DNA of 64,000 nt from Desemzia sp. RIT 804 (GCF_016892605.1 NZ_JAFEMV010000001.1:248001-312000); one strand, 5' to 3'; shown: positions 43,999 to 54,431, counted from the first letter of the stretch. Numbers and translations are program-made. Notes: a model not told the origin generated them from the letters alone.

Positions 43999-46644
43999 AT
44001 GGCAAAAGAAATCACAATGCCAACAAAATATCAGCCGAATGAAGTTGAAGCCGGCCGTTATGAAAAATGGTTGGAAAAAGACTTGTTCAAACCGAGTGGA
44101 GATAAAACGAAAGAACCTTATTCAGTGGTTATTCCGCCTCCCAATGTTACAGGTAAATTGCATTTAGGTCATGCATGGGATACAACGCTGCAAGATATCC
44201 TAGTACGTCAAAAACGGATGCAAGGTTACGATACGTTATGGTTACCGGGGATGGACCATGCTGGAATTGCAACCCAAGCAAAAGTAGAAGCTAAGTTGGC
44301 AGAAGATGGGATTTCTCGCTATGACCTAGGAAGAGAGAAATTCATTGATAAAGTTTGGGAATGGAAAGAAGATTATGCCAACGTTATCCGTGAACAATGG
44401 GCAAAAGTAGGTATTTCTGTAGACTATAGTCGTGAACGCTTTACATTAGACGAAGGGTTGTCGGATGCTGTACGTAAAGTATTTGTAACCATGTACGAAA
44501 AAGATTTGATTTACCGCGGTGAATACATTATCAATTGGGATCCAAAAGCTAAGACGGCTTTATCAGATATCGAAGTTCTCCATCAAGATATTGAAGGTGC
44601 TTTTTACCACATGACATATCCTTTGACTGATGGTAGTGGAGAAGTGGAAATCGCTACAACTCGACCAGAAACAATGTTAGGGGATACAGCTGTTGCTGTA
44701 CATCCAGATGATGAACGCTATCAAGGGTTGATCGGCAAAACAGTTATGCTGCCATTGATGAATCGTGAAATACCGGTTATTGCGGACGACTATGTGGATA
44801 TGGAATTCGGTACTGGAGTAGTGAAAATCACTCCTGCACATGACCCTAATGACTTTGAAGTCGGTAATCGACATAACCTTCCTCACGTAAATGTAATGAA
44901 TGGTGACGGATCAATGAATGAGTCTGCTGGAAAATATGCAGATATGGATCGTTTTGAAGCTAGAAAAGCTGTTGTAAAAGATTTGGAAGCTGAAGGACGA
45001 TTAGTTAAGATTGAAAAGATGGTTCACAGTGTTGGACATTCTGAGCGTACCGGAGTAGTTGTAGAACCTCGCTTATCTACTCAATGGTTTGTCAAAATGG
45101 CTCCCTTAGCTAAAGAAGCTTTAGAAAATCAAGATACGGATAAAAAAGTAAACTTTGTTCCTGAAAGATTTGAAAAGACCTATACTCAATGGATGGAAAA
45201 TGTGCATGATTGGGTAATTTCTAGACAATTATGGTGGGGACACAGAATACCTGCTTGGTACCACAAAGAAACTGGTGAAATGTACGTAGGTATGGAAGAT
45301 CCAGCAGACGTTGAAAATTGGGAACAAGATCCAGATGTATTGGATACTTGGTTTAGTTCAGCATTATGGCCATTTTCAACAATGGGTTGGCCAAATGAAA
45401 ATGCGGAAGATTTTAAACGTTACTTCCCAACCAGCACATTAGTTACAGGCTACGATATCATTTTCTTCTGGGTAAGCCGTATGATTTTCCAAAGTTTGGA
45501 ATTTACAAATGAACAACCCTTTAAAGACGTATTAATCCATGGATTGATACGGGATGAGCAAGGACGTAAAATGAGTAAGTCATTGGGTAACGGAATCGAC
45601 CCTATGGATATTATCGACAAATATGGTGCAGATGCTATGCGTTGGTTCTTATCTACCGGATCTGCTCCAGGACAAGATGTGCGCTTCAGCTACGATAAAA
45701 TGGATGCAGCTTGGAACTTTATCAACAAAATATGGAATGCGAGTCGCTTTGTTTTGATGAACTTAGAAGATTTTGACGTGAAAGATATTGATTTGACCGG
45801 TGAAAAAACAGTTGCCGATCGTTGGATCTTAACCAAGTTAAATGATACGATTCGATCAGTTACAGATTTAACAGACAAATATGAAATTGGTGAAGCTGGC
45901 CGACATCTGTACCATTTCATCTGGGATGATTTCTGTGATTGGTATATCGAAATGAGTAAAGAGATTTTATTCGGCGAAGACGAAATAGCTAAACAAACGA
46001 CAAGAAGTATCTTGGCGCATGTATTAGACCAAATCTTGCGCTTGTTGCACCCGATCATGCCGTTTGTGACAGAAGAAATTTGGGAAAACATTCCGCACGA
46101 AGGAGAATCACTTGTGGTTGCAGAATATCCAACAGTTCAACCAGAATTATCTGATGAAGCAGCTACTAAAGGGATGGATGTCTTGATGGAATTGATTCGT
46201 TCGGTACGTAATATTCGTTCAGAAGTGAATACTCCATTATCGAAAAAAATCGATATCTTTATTAAGACGAACGATGATACGATCGAAGCGTTTTTGAATG
46301 AAAATACTTCTTACATTGAACGTTTCTGTAACCCAGAAATATTGACGATTTCTGAAACGATTGAAGCGCCAGAAGAGGCTATGACTGCCATTATTACTGG
46401 TGCAGAAATTTACTTGCCACTAGCTGGACTGATCAATATTGAAGAAGAAATTGTACGTTTGGAAAAAGAATTGGATAAATGGAACAAAGAAGTAAAACGT
46501 GTCCAAGGGAAACTAGCCAATGAAAAATTTGTCAATAATGCTCCAGAAAAAATCGTTCAAGAAGAAAAAGCTAAAGAAGCTGAATACTTGGAAAAACAAG
46601 CAACAGTAAGCGACAGAATTGCTGTTTTAAAACAAAAATTATAG
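43999..46644 (+). CDS. valS: Valyl-tRNA synthetase
   Basis: This class I synthetase has the HLGHAWD form of the HIGH motif after [12 protein letters not shown] in [10 protein letters not shown], an editing domain ([11 protein letters not shown]) and the C-terminal coiled-coil arm ([14 protein letters not shown]) that contacts tRNA-Val. AAAGGAG at 43983-43989 supports ATG 43999, giving 881 aa; an in-frame TTG at 43990 is too close. It is regulated by the T-box just upstream and ends at a terminator. Confidence 0.98.
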   Translation: MAKEITMPTKYQPNEVEAGRYEKWLEKDLFKPSGDKTKEPYSVVIPPPNVTGKLHLGHAWDTTLQDILVRQKRMQGYDTLWLPGMDHAGIATQAKVEAKLAEDGISRYDLGREKFIDKVWEWKEDYANVIREQWAKVGISVDYSRERFTLDEGLSDAVRKVFVTMYEKDLIYRGEYIINWDPKAKTALSDIEVLHQDIEGAFYHMTYPLTDGSGEVEIATTRPETMLGDTAVAVHPDDERYQGLIGKTVMLPLMNREIPVIADDYVDMEFGTGVVKITPAHDPNDFEVGNRHNLPHVNVMNGDGSMNESAGKYADMDRFEARKAVVKDLEAEGRLVKIEKMVHSVGHSERTGVVVEPRLSTQWFVKMAPLAKEALENQDTDKKVNFVPERFEKTYTQWMENVHDWVISRQLWWGHRIPAWYHKETGEMYVGMEDPADVENWEQDPDVLDTWFSSALWPFSTMGWPNENAEDFKRYFPTSTLVTGYDIIFFWVSRMIFQSLEFTNEQPFKDVLIHGLIRDEQGRKMSKSLGNGIDPMDIIDKYGADAMRWFLSTGSAPGQDVRFSYDKMDAAWNFINKIWNASRFVLMNLEDFDVKDIDLTGEKTVADRWILTKLNDTIRSVTDLTDKYEIGEAGRHLYHFIWDDFCDWYIEMSKEILFGEDEIAKQTTRSILAHVLDQILRLLHPIMPFVTEEIWENIPHEGESLVVAEYPTVQPELSDEAATKGMDVLMELIRSVRNIRSEVNTPLSKKIDIFIKTNDDTIEAFLNENTSYIERFCNPEILTISETIEAPEEAMTAIITGAEIYLPLAGLINIEEEIVRLEKELDKWNKEVKRVQGKLANEKFVNNAPEKIVQEEKAKEAEYLEKQATVSDRIAVLKQKL

Positions 46645-46671
46645 ACGTTTTGAATGAATAGTGTGGTACTA

Positions 46672-46709
46672 AAAAGCTATGTCCAAAATAATAATGGGCA
46701 TAGCTTTTT
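46672..46709 (+). terminator. Rho-independent terminator after valS
   Basis: AAAAGCTATGTCC pairs with GGGCATAGCTTTT across an AT loop; T residues follow. Confidence 0.85.
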
Positions 46710-46780
46710 CTACTGCAAATCACTCAAAAGTAATCTATAATGAAAGAGTCAATAGTTTAATGTAGAACGGTGGAATAGAC

Positions 46781-48091
46781 ATGTGGAACACATACGAAGA
46801 AGCACTTGATTGGATACATAGCATTCGAGTATTTGGTAAGAAACCAGGTTTGAAACGAATGGAATGGATGCTGGAACGATTAGGACGTCCAGATAAAAAA
46901 ATCCCAGCGATCCATGTAGCTGGAACGAATGGAAAAGGTTCTACAGTAACTTTTATTCGTAGTATGTTAGAAGAACACGGTTTGGTAGTAGGAACCTTTA
47001 CGTCGCCTTTTATAGAAGTATTTAACGAACGTATCAGTGTGAACGGCGAACCAATAGCAGATTCCGAAATCTTACGTTTAGCAAACGTAGTTTTTCCTTT
47101 AGCAGAAGAGCTAGAAGAGACTGAATTAGGCGGGCCTAGTGAGTTCGAAGTGATCACTACAATGATGTTTAGCTATTTTGGAGAAGGGCATGTGGATGCT
47201 GCCGTGATTGAAGTTGGTTTAGGTGGATTATACGATTCGACGAATGTCGTCTTGCCTGAAGTATCGGTGATTACCACTATTGGAATGGATCATATGGCTA
47301 TTTTAGGAGACACGTTGCCAGAGATTGCTCAGCAAAAAGCAGGTATCATTAAGCCTTTCATCCCAGTTGTGACAGGAAATATCCCTCCAGAAGCGATGAA
47401 GGAAATTGAAAAAATAGCTACTGACTGCGACAGCAAATTGTACGCCTTTCAAAAAGATTTTGTCATTTCAGATTGGCATACTTTACCTACTTGGGGAGAA
47501 CAATTCAGTTACGAAGACGAAGCGATGCGTTTAAGAACGATTCAGTTGTCTATGTTAGGCAAGCATCAAGTAGAAAATGCCGCTGCAGCTATCCAAGCAG
47601 TTGGGCTGTATGCGGAACGTACTCAATTGACGCTCAATCACGAAGCTTTATTAAGAGGACTGAAAAGAGCTTTTTGGCCTGGGAGAATGGAAAAAATCAG
47701 TGACGATCCAGTTATCGTATTGGATGGAGCACACAATGAACCCGGGATCGAGCGGTTGATAGAAACGATACAAAATGACTTTTCTCAACAAGAAGTCCAT
47801 ATTTTATTCGCAGCTTTAAAAAATAAAGAGATCCAAAAAATGGTCGATTTGATTCAATCTTTACCGAACGTCCAATTGAGCTTAACTTCTTTTGATTTTG
47901 ATAAAGCAGCAGCAAAAGAAGAAATGCACCCATACGTTCAATCTGGCGTAAATTACTACGCACATTGGCAAGAAGGTTTGTTGAGTGAGCTGGAAAATAT
48001 GAATGAAGGTAGCGTTCTATTGATTACAGGTTCGTTATACTTTATTTCTGAAGTCAGAAGAAATCTTTTAAATACAGGAGCAGACAATTAG
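46781..48091 (+). CDS. folC: Folylpolyglutamate synthase/dihydrofolate synthase
   Basis: FolC is a Mur-ligase-like enzyme that adds glutamate to folates. The P-loop VAGTNGKGST is at about residues 46-55, the omega-loop TSPFIEVFNERI follows, and DGAHNEPGI is the C-terminal family motif. The product is 436 aa. GTGG lies ahead of the ATG. valS-folC is a standard Gram-positive order, but a terminator separates the two here. Confidence 0.96.
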   Translation: MWNTYEEALDWIHSIRVFGKKPGLKRMEWMLERLGRPDKKIPAIHVAGTNGKGSTVTFIRSMLEEHGLVVGTFTSPFIEVFNERISVNGEPIADSEILRLANVVFPLAEELEETELGGPSEFEVITTMMFSYFGEGHVDAAVIEVGLGGLYDSTNVVLPEVSVITTIGMDHMAILGDTLPEIAQQKAGIIKPFIPVVTGNIPPEAMKEIEKIATDCDSKLYAFQKDFVISDWHTLPTWGEQFSYEDEAMRLRTIQLSMLGKHQVENAAAAIQAVGLYAERTQLTLNHEALLRGLKRAFWPGRMEKISDDPVIVLDGAHNEPGIERLIETIQNDFSQQEVHILFAALKNKEIQKMVDLIQSLPNVQLSLTSFDFDKAAAKEEMHPYVQSGVNYYAHWQEGLLSELENMNEGSVLLITGSLYFISEVRRNLLNTGADN

Positions 48092-48101
48092 GAGGATCAA
48101 G

Positions 48102-48773
48102 ATGGAAAAGTTGAAAACAGTAATTTTTGATATGGATGGATTAATGTTCGATACGGAAACGATGTATTATAAGGCCAATCAAAAAGCAGCAGATGAATTA
48201 GGATTGCCGTTTACTTATGAGTATTATGCCAAATACATCGGGATATCCGATGAAGAATTTTTTGCGAGCTTGTATCAAGAGTTCAACGATGATGAAAAAG
48301 TCGATGCATTTATTGAAAACAGCCGTACGTATTTGTTTGAACAAATTAAGACGGATGGTATTTTAGTGAAGCCTGGTTTATTGGAACTGCTGGAATTCCT
48401 TCACGAACGAGGAGTAGGGAAAGTAGTTGCTTCGAGTAGTATTCAATCCATGGTCCAAATGTGTGTGGACAACGCAAATGTAGCGCATTATTTTGACGAG
48501 ATCGTTTCTGGGGATCAAGTTGCGTTTGCTAAGCCTGATCCAGAAATATTTGAAAAAGCTTGGGGACTATTTGATGGCAAGAAAGAAGAAACCGTTATTC
48601 TAGAAGACTCTTTAAATGGTATTCGAGCAGCGTATGATGCGGGAATCTCGGTCATTATGGTGCCGGATTTATTTGATCCTAATGAAGAAGCTAGAGAAAA
48701 GACTCTTGCAATCCATAAGGATTTAGTAGACGTGAAGAAATTTCTTCAACAAAAATGGGATTTGAATAATTAA
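48102..48773 (+). CDS. HAD-IA hydrolase, beta-phosphoglucomutase-like
   Basis: This 223-aa HAD phosphatase has motif I FDMDGLMFDTE (nucleophile Asp10, acid Asp12), motif II SSSIQS, motif III K in AKPDPEIF and motif IV LEDSLNGIRAA. A helical C1 cap lies between. The phosphate substrate is unknown. AGGAGG precedes the ATG. It lies 10 bp after folC and is therefore in its operon. Confidence 0.92.
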   Translation: MEKLKTVIFDMDGLMFDTETMYYKANQKAADELGLPFTYEYYAKYIGISDEEFFASLYQEFNDDEKVDAFIENSRTYLFEQIKTDGILVKPGLLELLEFLHERGVGKVVASSSIQSMVQMCVDNANVAHYFDEIVSGDQVAFAKPDPEIFEKAWGLFDGKKEETVILEDSLNGIRAAYDAGISVIMVPDLFDPNEEAREKTLAIHKDLVDVKKFLQQKWDLNN

Positions 48774-48783
48774 ATAAATAGAA

Positions 48784-48820
48784 GACCTCTTTTTTGCATA
48801 TACTATCTGCAAAGGAGGTT
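48784..48820 (+). promoter_or_regulatory. Hairpin covering the radC Shine-Dalgarno
   Basis: ACCTC (48785-48789) can pair with GAGGT (48815-48819), and TTT/AAA plus GCA/TGC close the stem over a nine-base loop. AAAGGAGG (48811-48818), the radC ribosome-binding site, lies in the 3' arm, and TTTTTT follows. It could terminate folC-HAD transcripts or mask radC translation. Confidence 0.55.
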
Positions 48821-48824
48821 TTTT

Positions 48825-49517
48825 ATGTCTACAAACAGCGCAAATTTATTAGCGGAAATGCCAATAGAGTCGCGTCCACGAGAAAGATTGGAACAGTACG
48901 GTGAGAAGGCTCTGGCGAACCATGAGCTATTAGCCATTTTATTGCGAACAGGGATAAAAGGGACCAATGTGGTCTCGGTGGCTTTACAGGTACTCAATGC
49001 AGTGGATGATTTGTATTATTTAAAAACAGTGTCATTGGAAGAATTAATGAGAGTTTCTGGGATCGGGAAAACAAAAGCGATCGAATTGAAAGCAGCGATT
49101 GAATTAGGAATGCGGATTGCTCAAGCTCCTCAATTGAAGACTGGTCAAATCACTTCTAGTCGTCAAGTAGGAGAAATGATGCTTGCCGAGATGAGAGATC
49201 TGCAACAAGAGCACGTGGTTGTTTTGTATTTGAACACCAAAAACGAGATCATCAAGAAAGAAACGATTTTTAAGGGTGGGCTAAATTCTTCGGTCGCACA
49301 TCCGCGTGAGATATTTAAAGGAGCAGTCCGTTATTCCGCTGCTCGTTTAGCCATTGTACACAATCATCCATCAGGTTGTCCGGATCCTTCTGAAGCCGAT
49401 ATTTCATTTACCAGACGTGTAGCAGAATGCGGAGAACTTATGGGGGTAGAATTGCTTGATCATCTTATTATTGGTCAAAATCAATACCTGAGTTTAAAAG
49501 AGGTAGGGATTTTTTAA
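48825..49517 (+). CDS. radC: RadC/JAMM domain protein
   Basis: This 230-aa protein has an N-terminal helix-hairpin-helix region (MRVSGIGKTKAIELKAAIELG) and a C-terminal JAMM/MPN metalloprotease-like domain with the HNHPSGCPDPSEAD zinc motif. The old DNA-repair label is not well supported for the family. The Shine-Dalgarno AAAGGAGG lies in a hairpin. In many Firmicutes radC is adjacent to mreB; here three genes intervene. Confidence 0.95.
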   Translation: MSTNSANLLAEMPIESRPRERLEQYGEKALANHELLAILLRTGIKGTNVVSVALQVLNAVDDLYYLKTVSLEELMRVSGIGKTKAIELKAAIELGMRIAQAPQLKTGQITSSRQVGEMMLAEMRDLQQEHVVVLYLNTKNEIIKKETIFKGGLNSSVAHPREIFKGAVRYSAARLAIVHNHPSGCPDPSEADISFTRRVAECGELMGVELLDHLIIGQNQYLSLKEVGIF

Positions 49518-49587
49518 AAAGGAAGCAAGATACAGCAAGGTTGTTTGGAAATAAAGACAAATTAATAAATAAACTTCGTAATATGGC

Positions 49588-49616
49588 TTGCTAAGTTTTT
49601 TTTATCGTGTTATACT
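49588..49616 (+). promoter_or_regulatory. Promoter of the second csp gene
   Basis: TTGCTA (49588-49593), 17-bp spacer, TATACT (49611-49616). The 5' UTR would be roughly 105 nt. Confidence 0.75.
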
Positions 49617-49728
49617 TTGTTTAGCATTTTGTTAGGTGGAAAAAAGAATTGTTTCAAAACATTCCGAATCGTACCGTCAGCAACAATGTGAATTATAATG
49701 TGCTTTCAAGCACGAGGAGGAATTTTTC

Positions 49729-49929
49729 ATGGAACAAGGTACAGTAAAATGGTTTAACGCAGAAAAAGGATTTGGATTTATCGAACGCGAAGGCGCAGAT
49801 GATGTATTCGTACACTTCTCAGCTATCCAAGGAGACGGATTCAAAACTTTAGAAGAAGGACAAGCAGTTTCTTTTGACGTAGAAGAAGGAAACCGTGGAC
49901 CTCAAGCTGCTAACGTTAACAAAATTTAA
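49729..49929 (+). CDS. Cold-shock protein, second copy
   Basis: This 66-aa cold-shock domain protein starts [17 protein letters not shown] and carries RNP1 and RNP2. It shares most residues with the copy at 25737. GAGGAGG at about 49712-49718 precedes the ATG. It has its own promoter, leader and terminator and is inserted between radC and malic enzyme. Repeat E2 follows about 115 bp downstream of the stop codon. Confidence 0.95.
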   Translation: MEQGTVKWFNAEKGFGFIEREGADDVFVHFSAIQGDGFKTLEEGQAVSFDVEEGNRGPQAANVNKI

Positions 49930-49957
49930 TTTAACTAAAAAAATTAAAAGTTAGCTC

Positions 49958-49995
49958 AAGAACAGTCTAGTTTATACTAGACTGTTCTTTTTTTT
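49958..49995 (+). terminator. Rho-independent terminator after the second csp
   Basis: A perfect 13-bp stem, AAGAACAGTCTAG with CTAGACTGTTCTT, loop TTTATA, is followed by T residues. Confidence 0.93.
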
Positions 49996-50044
49996 TGTTT
50001 TGTTTTTAAATGTGAGTTAAAGGAGTTGGGTTCTTCATCATGTA

Positions 50045-50286
50045 ACGTTGGTAGAAAGTTCAAGTTACTTAAATACCAGCTTCTGGAAATTCCTGGAGGA
50101 AACGGGGTTGCTGGTAGCCATGTAAAGGATGCAATGTGAATTACAAAGCGTTGGCGCTTCAGCGCTTATGCTTTGTTTGAAGCTTGCAAGCGTGGAGACT
50201 TTAGGCTCCACGCGTTCCCATGGCTCTCACCCAGCAACCCCATTTCCAGAAGGAATTTCTTTACCAACGTCATAAAATAGACATCC
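50045..50286 (-). repeat. Inverted-arm repeat E2 (full copy)
   Basis: Imperfect inverted arms are visible: the left arm starts ACGTTGGTAGAAAG and carries GGGGTTGCTGG and AGCCATG. The right arm is CATGGCTCTCACCCAGCAACCCC, ending TTTACCAACGT. The centre contains further hairpins, for example CGTGGAG with CTCCACG. The right arm matches E1 at 25198 in reverse complement. No coding capacity is seen, and it resembles a non-autonomous element. Confidence 0.8.
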
Positions 50287-50335
50287 AGGAGTTGTACAAT
50301 ATTCATTGAAACAAAGAACTGGATAACAGCGAATA

Positions 50336-50344
50336 TGCTATAAT
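50336..50344 (+). promoter_or_regulatory. Extended -10 promoter of malic enzyme-fumC
   Basis: TATGCTATAAT carries a TGn extension before a perfect TATAAT (50339-50344). No good -35 is present at 17 bp. Confidence 0.6.
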
Positions 50345-50400
50345 AGAATTGACAAAAATTAGAGAACCATTAAGCACTTCATGATGAAGAACACTTCACT

Positions 50401-50444
50401 AAAAAAACTTAGGCTTCTCTTTGGTAAGAAGAGTCTAAGTTTTT
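50401..50444 (+). terminator. Leader terminator/attenuator before malic enzyme
   Basis: A roughly 20-bp stem (AAAAAACTTAGGCTTCTCTT with its complement, loop TGGT, one wobble) ends in TTTTTT. It lies between the promoter at 50339 and the malic enzyme start at 50480, so it would interrupt that transcript unless overcome. Confidence 0.7.
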
Positions 50445-50479
50445 TGAAATTACTTATAGATTATTAAAAGGAGATCAAT

Positions 50480-51655
50480 ATGAATATAAAAGAGGAAGCC
50501 TTAAAATTACATGAACAAAATAAAGGGAAAATAGAAATGAAAAGTACCATTGAATTGAGCAACAATCGTGATCTTTCTTTAGCTTACACACCGGGTGTAG
50601 CTGAGCCTTGTCGCAAAATTGCAGACAACAAAGAAGATGTGTACCGTTATACATCTAAAGGACATTTTGTCGCTGTAGTAACAGATGGAACGGCTGTATT
50701 AGGCTTAGGAGATATCGGGCCTGAGGCAGCATTACCAGTTATGGAAGGGAAAGCTGCTTTATTCAAATCTTTTGGGAATATTGATGCAGTTCCTATTTGT
50801 TTAGATACAAAAGGAACAGAAGAAATTATTCAAGCGGTCACATACATAGCTCCTTCATTTGGCGGAATCAATTTAGAAGATATTGCTTCGCCAAAATGTT
50901 TTGAAATCGAAAAAAGATTAGATGCAGCATTGGATATACCTGTTTTCCATGATGATCAACATGGTACTGCAATTGTAGTAGCAGCTGCTATGCTAAACAG
51001 TTTAAAATTAGCTGGTAAAGACATTTCCAGGGTGAAAGTAGTAGTAAATGGCCCCGGATCAGCAGGGACAGCTATAGTGAAGATGCTGATGACAATGGGT
51101 GTCCAGACATTAGTCGTTTGTGATGAACATGGTATTTTGTCTGAAACTCGTAAGGAAGCATTAAAAGATCATAAGATAGAATTAGCTAGAATAACCAATC
51201 CGGAAAATAAAAATGGGGATTTATCTTCTGCGATCGTTCAAGCGGACGTCTTTATCGGCGTTTCAATCGGGAATATATTAAAACCTGAAATGATCAAAAT
51301 GATGAAAAAAGACCCTATCGTATTTGCAATGGCTAATCCAGAACCAGAAATCGACTACAATGTAGCAAAACAAAGCGGAGTAAAAATAATGGGAACTGGA
51401 AGATCTGATTTTCCAAATCAAATCAATAATGTACTAGCTTTTCCTGGAATTTTTAAAGGAGCTTTAAGTGCTCGCGCTACAACGATTAATGATGAAATGA
51501 AACTAGCGGCTGCAGAAGCTATTGCTGCTCTAGTTACTGAAGAAGAACTAACAGAAGAATATATTATTCCAGGTGTCTTTGATGAGAGAGTTGCTCAGCA
51601 AGTAGCTGACTATGTAAAAGCTGCTGCTGTCAAAACAAAAGTAAACCGCGTTTAA
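50480..51655 (+). CDS. Malic enzyme (NAD(P)-dependent, oxaloacetate-decarboxylating)
   Basis: This 391-aa short-form malic enzyme interconverts malate and pyruvate plus CO2. [24 protein letters not shown] and [14 protein letters not shown] (the nucleotide loop, with Pro and Ser where alanines are common) are visible, as is ANPEPEI. AAAGGAG at 50468-50474 precedes the ATG. fumC follows 17 bp on, so the two probably act together on malate. Whether NAD or NADP is used cannot be told. Confidence 0.93.
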   Translation: MNIKEEALKLHEQNKGKIEMKSTIELSNNRDLSLAYTPGVAEPCRKIADNKEDVYRYTSKGHFVAVVTDGTAVLGLGDIGPEAALPVMEGKAALFKSFGNIDAVPICLDTKGTEEIIQAVTYIAPSFGGINLEDIASPKCFEIEKRLDAALDIPVFHDDQHGTAIVVAAAMLNSLKLAGKDISRVKVVVNGPGSAGTAIVKMLMTMGVQTLVVCDEHGILSETRKEALKDHKIELARITNPENKNGDLSSAIVQADVFIGVSIGNILKPEMIKMMKKDPIVFAMANPEPEIDYNVAKQSGVKIMGTGRSDFPNQINNVLAFPGIFKGALSARATTINDEMKLAAAEAIAALVTEEELTEEYIIPGVFDERVAQQVADYVKAAAVKTKVNRV

Positions 51656-51672
51656 GAGAGGAAGAAGTTTTA

Positions 51673-53049
51673 ATGCAAGGATATCGCCAAGAAAAAGATG
51701 CGCTAGGTATAGTTCAAGTCAAAGAAGAGAATTTATGGGGAGCGCAAACGCAACGGAGTTTAGAAAACTTTGACATTGGAACTGAAAAAATGCCTTTAGA
51801 ATTTATTTATTCTTTTGTCAGAATCAAAAAAGCAGCTGCAATCGTTAATCACAATGAAAAACGGTTAGCTGGAGAAGAAAAACATCGGATAATAGAAGCA
51901 TGCAATCAAATATTAAATGGCAAATTTGATGACCAATTTCCCTTGAAAGTTTGGCAAACGGGGAGCGGAACACAGACCAATATGAATGTGAACGAAGTGA
52001 TTGCAGCTATTGCAAACCAATCTAGAGAGTTGCCTAAATTGCATCCCAATGATCACATCAATGCTTCGCAAAGTTCCAACGATGTTTTTCCGACTGCAAT
52101 GCAAATGACGATTTACCAATCTATTCAAAACAAATTGCTTATGGAATGCCAAGAGTGGGTCACCTTACTCAAAGAAAAAGAACAACAGTATCAGACTCTT
52201 ATTAAAATCGGCCGTACTCATTTACAAGACGCAGTTCCTATGACGTTTGGACAGGAAATAAGCGGATGGCGCACAATGTTAGAAAAAAATGCTCAATTCA
52301 TTGAAGAAAGCAGTAAATCATTGAAGAAACTTCCTATTGGAGGAACTGCTGTTGGAACGGGATTGAATGCGCCTGATCATTTTGATCAACAGATAGTGGA
52401 TGAATTAAATAAAACATTAGGATTTTCGTTTGAAGTAGAAGAAAACAAGTTCTATGGTTTATCTAGTCACAGTAATCTGGCTTATTCTCATGGAGCCTTG
52501 AGAAGTTTAGCGACAGATTTGATGAAAATCGCTAATGATATCAGATGGTTAGCTAGCGGACCAAGAGGTGGTTTAGGAGAAATTCTTATCCCGGCTAACG
52601 AACCAGGCAGTTCTATCATGCCAGGAAAGGTGAATCCGACTCAAGCTGAAGCGCTGACCATGATCGTTGCTCAAGTTATGGGAAATGATGCAACGGTTCA
52701 ATTTGCTGCAAGCCAAGGTAATTTCCAATTGAATGTCTTTAAGCCTGTTATTTTATTTAATATGTTGCAAAGCATTCAATTATTATCAGAAGGGATGCGG
52801 TCATTTAGAATAAATTGTTTAGCCGGTATGCAAGCTAACGAAGTCCAAATGGAAAAATATTTAAAAGATTCTTTAATGATCGTAACGGCGCTATCTCCTA
52901 AAATCGGGTATGAAAAGAGTGCTCAAATCGCTAAATTTGCTTATACACAGCAACTTTCTATTCGAGATGCAGCGCTTCAATTGGAGTTGGCTTCTAAAGA
53001 AGAATTAGATCGATGGCTCGATCCGAAGTGGATGATACACAAACGCTAA
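51673..53049 (+). CDS. fumC: Class II fumarase FumC
   Basis: FumC hydrates fumarate to malate. The superfamily signature GSSIMPGKVNP is at residues 312-322, with GSGTQTNMNVNEV and GRTHLQDAVPMTF upstream. The 458-aa length is normal. GAGAGGAAG lies ahead of the ATG. It forms an operon with malic enzyme. No succinate or fumarate reductase gene lies nearby. The 360-bp gap behind it lacks an obvious terminator. Confidence 0.96.
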   Translation: MQGYRQEKDALGIVQVKEENLWGAQTQRSLENFDIGTEKMPLEFIYSFVRIKKAAAIVNHNEKRLAGEEKHRIIEACNQILNGKFDDQFPLKVWQTGSGTQTNMNVNEVIAAIANQSRELPKLHPNDHINASQSSNDVFPTAMQMTIYQSIQNKLLMECQEWVTLLKEKEQQYQTLIKIGRTHLQDAVPMTFGQEISGWRTMLEKNAQFIEESSKSLKKLPIGGTAVGTGLNAPDHFDQQIVDELNKTLGFSFEVEENKFYGLSSHSNLAYSHGALRSLATDLMKIANDIRWLASGPRGGLGEILIPANEPGSSIMPGKVNPTQAEALTMIVAQVMGNDATVQFAASQGNFQLNVFKPVILFNMLQSIQLLSEGMRSFRINCLAGMQANEVQMEKYLKDSLMIVTALSPKIGYEKSAQIAKFAYTQQLSIRDAALQLELASKEELDRWLDPKWMIHKR

Positions 53050-53408
53050 TAGAATTTTTATAGCAAAAAAGAAAAAACAATTCTTCAAATTAGAAACGAA
53101 ATTTGACGTTTCCGTTGAAAAAAACTGACGAAATAATTGTATACCTTTATATTCCTCAAAGAAAATTGTATACTAGATATGCTTGCTATTTTAAAAACTC
53201 AATTGCAAAGATTACTAAGATGTTGAGTTCTACTTAATTTTATATTAAAAACAACGGTTATTGATGCGAATTAATTGAAATTAAAGTATGATAGTAAAAG
53301 TGAAAAATTACAGTAAGATGCAATAGTGCTATTGTGAAGAGTCTAATGTTTTTTTCTCAAAAGATTGAGTAAAGAAACAAAGCCTTTATAGGTTAGACAA
53401 TTGAGAGG
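53050..53408 (+). other. 359-bp gap upstream of mreB
   Basis: AT-rich sequence without coding capacity. ATTGTATAC occurs twice in direct orientation (53136-53144 and 53165-53173, 29 bp apart). TATGAT at 53287-53292 is a possible mreB -10, but its -35 is not convincing. I see no terminator for fumC. Confidence 0.5.
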
Positions 53409-54431
53409 ATGAAAAGTGTGCTTAATTTTGGAAATAAAAACATGGGAATTGATTTAGGAACAGCTAATACAAACGTATTTGTTGAAGGGAAAGGAATTGT
53501 CTTAAGAGAACCTTCAGTAGTAGCCAAAGACGTGAATACAGGAGAAATCGTAACTGTAGGGGAAGACGCTAGAAATATGATTGGTAGAACTCCAGGTTCG
53601 ATTATTGCGATTCGCCCTATGAAAAATGGTGTTATCGCAGATTTTGACATTACAGCTGAAATGATGAAGTATTACATCAAAAAAGCTATTGGTAAAAGAA
53701 CTTCTAAACCATTCGTAGTAGTTTGTGTGCCAAGTAGTGTAACGGAAGTAGAAAAAAGAGCCGTTATCGATGCGACTCGTTTAGCTGGTGCTAAGGATGC
53801 TTACATTATTGAAGAACCTTTTGCAGCAGCAATTGGAGCTGGATTGCCGGTAATGGATCCAACAGGTAGTATGGTAGTCGATATAGGTGGAGGAACTACT
53901 GATGTAGCGACTATTTCTTTAGGCGGTATTGTCAGCAGCAGAACAATTCGTTTAGCTGGTGATCGAATGGATGAAGTAATCATTCACCATATCCGTAAAA
54001 AACACAATTTGTTGATCGGAGAAAGGACCGCTGAACAAATCAAAATGGATATTGGGTGTGCTTCAGTTGAAAAAGCAGCTGAGTACGGAACTATGGATAT
54101 CAGAGGTAGAGATTTACTTACAGGTTTACCGCAAACTATTGAAATATCCGCAGTCGATGTAGCTGAAGCTATTCAAGAAGTCGTTGAAGGAATCGTGATA
54201 GCGGTTCGTGAAACACTTGAAGAAACATCCCCAGAGATTTCTGCAGATGTTATCGATCATGGAATTGTTTTAACTGGTGGCGGGGCGCTACTTAAAAACA
54301 TCAGCGATGTAATTGCTCAAGAAACAGACGTGCCGGTATTTGTAGCGAATGAACCTTTGGATTGTGTTGCTAACGGTACAGGTGAAGCATTAAAACACAT
54401 GGATGTTTACCAAAAACGTGGCATCAAATAA
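53409..54431 (+). CDS. mreB: Rod-shape actin homologue MreB
   Basis: MreB polymerises at the membrane and guides side-wall synthesis. The phosphate-1 loop [14 protein letters not shown], phosphate-2 [14 protein letters not shown] and adenosine motif [11 protein letters not shown] are present. At 340 aa it is of normal length. GAGAGGATG overlaps the start. It is followed by a terminator, so mreCD probably also has a separate promoter. Confidence 0.95.
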   Translation: MKSVLNFGNKNMGIDLGTANTNVFVEGKGIVLREPSVVAKDVNTGEIVTVGEDARNMIGRTPGSIIAIRPMKNGVIADFDITAEMMKYYIKKAIGKRTSKPFVVVCVPSSVTEVEKRAVIDATRLAGAKDAYIIEEPFAAAIGAGLPVMDPTGSMVVDIGGGTTDVATISLGGIVSSRTIRLAGDRMDEVIIHHIRKKHNLLIGERTAEQIKMDIGCASVEKAAEYGTMDIRGRDLLTGLPQTIEISAVDVAEAIQEVVEGIVIAVRETLEETSPEISADVIDHGIVLTGGGALLKNISDVIAQETDVPVFVANEPLDCVANGTGEALKHMDVYQKRGIK

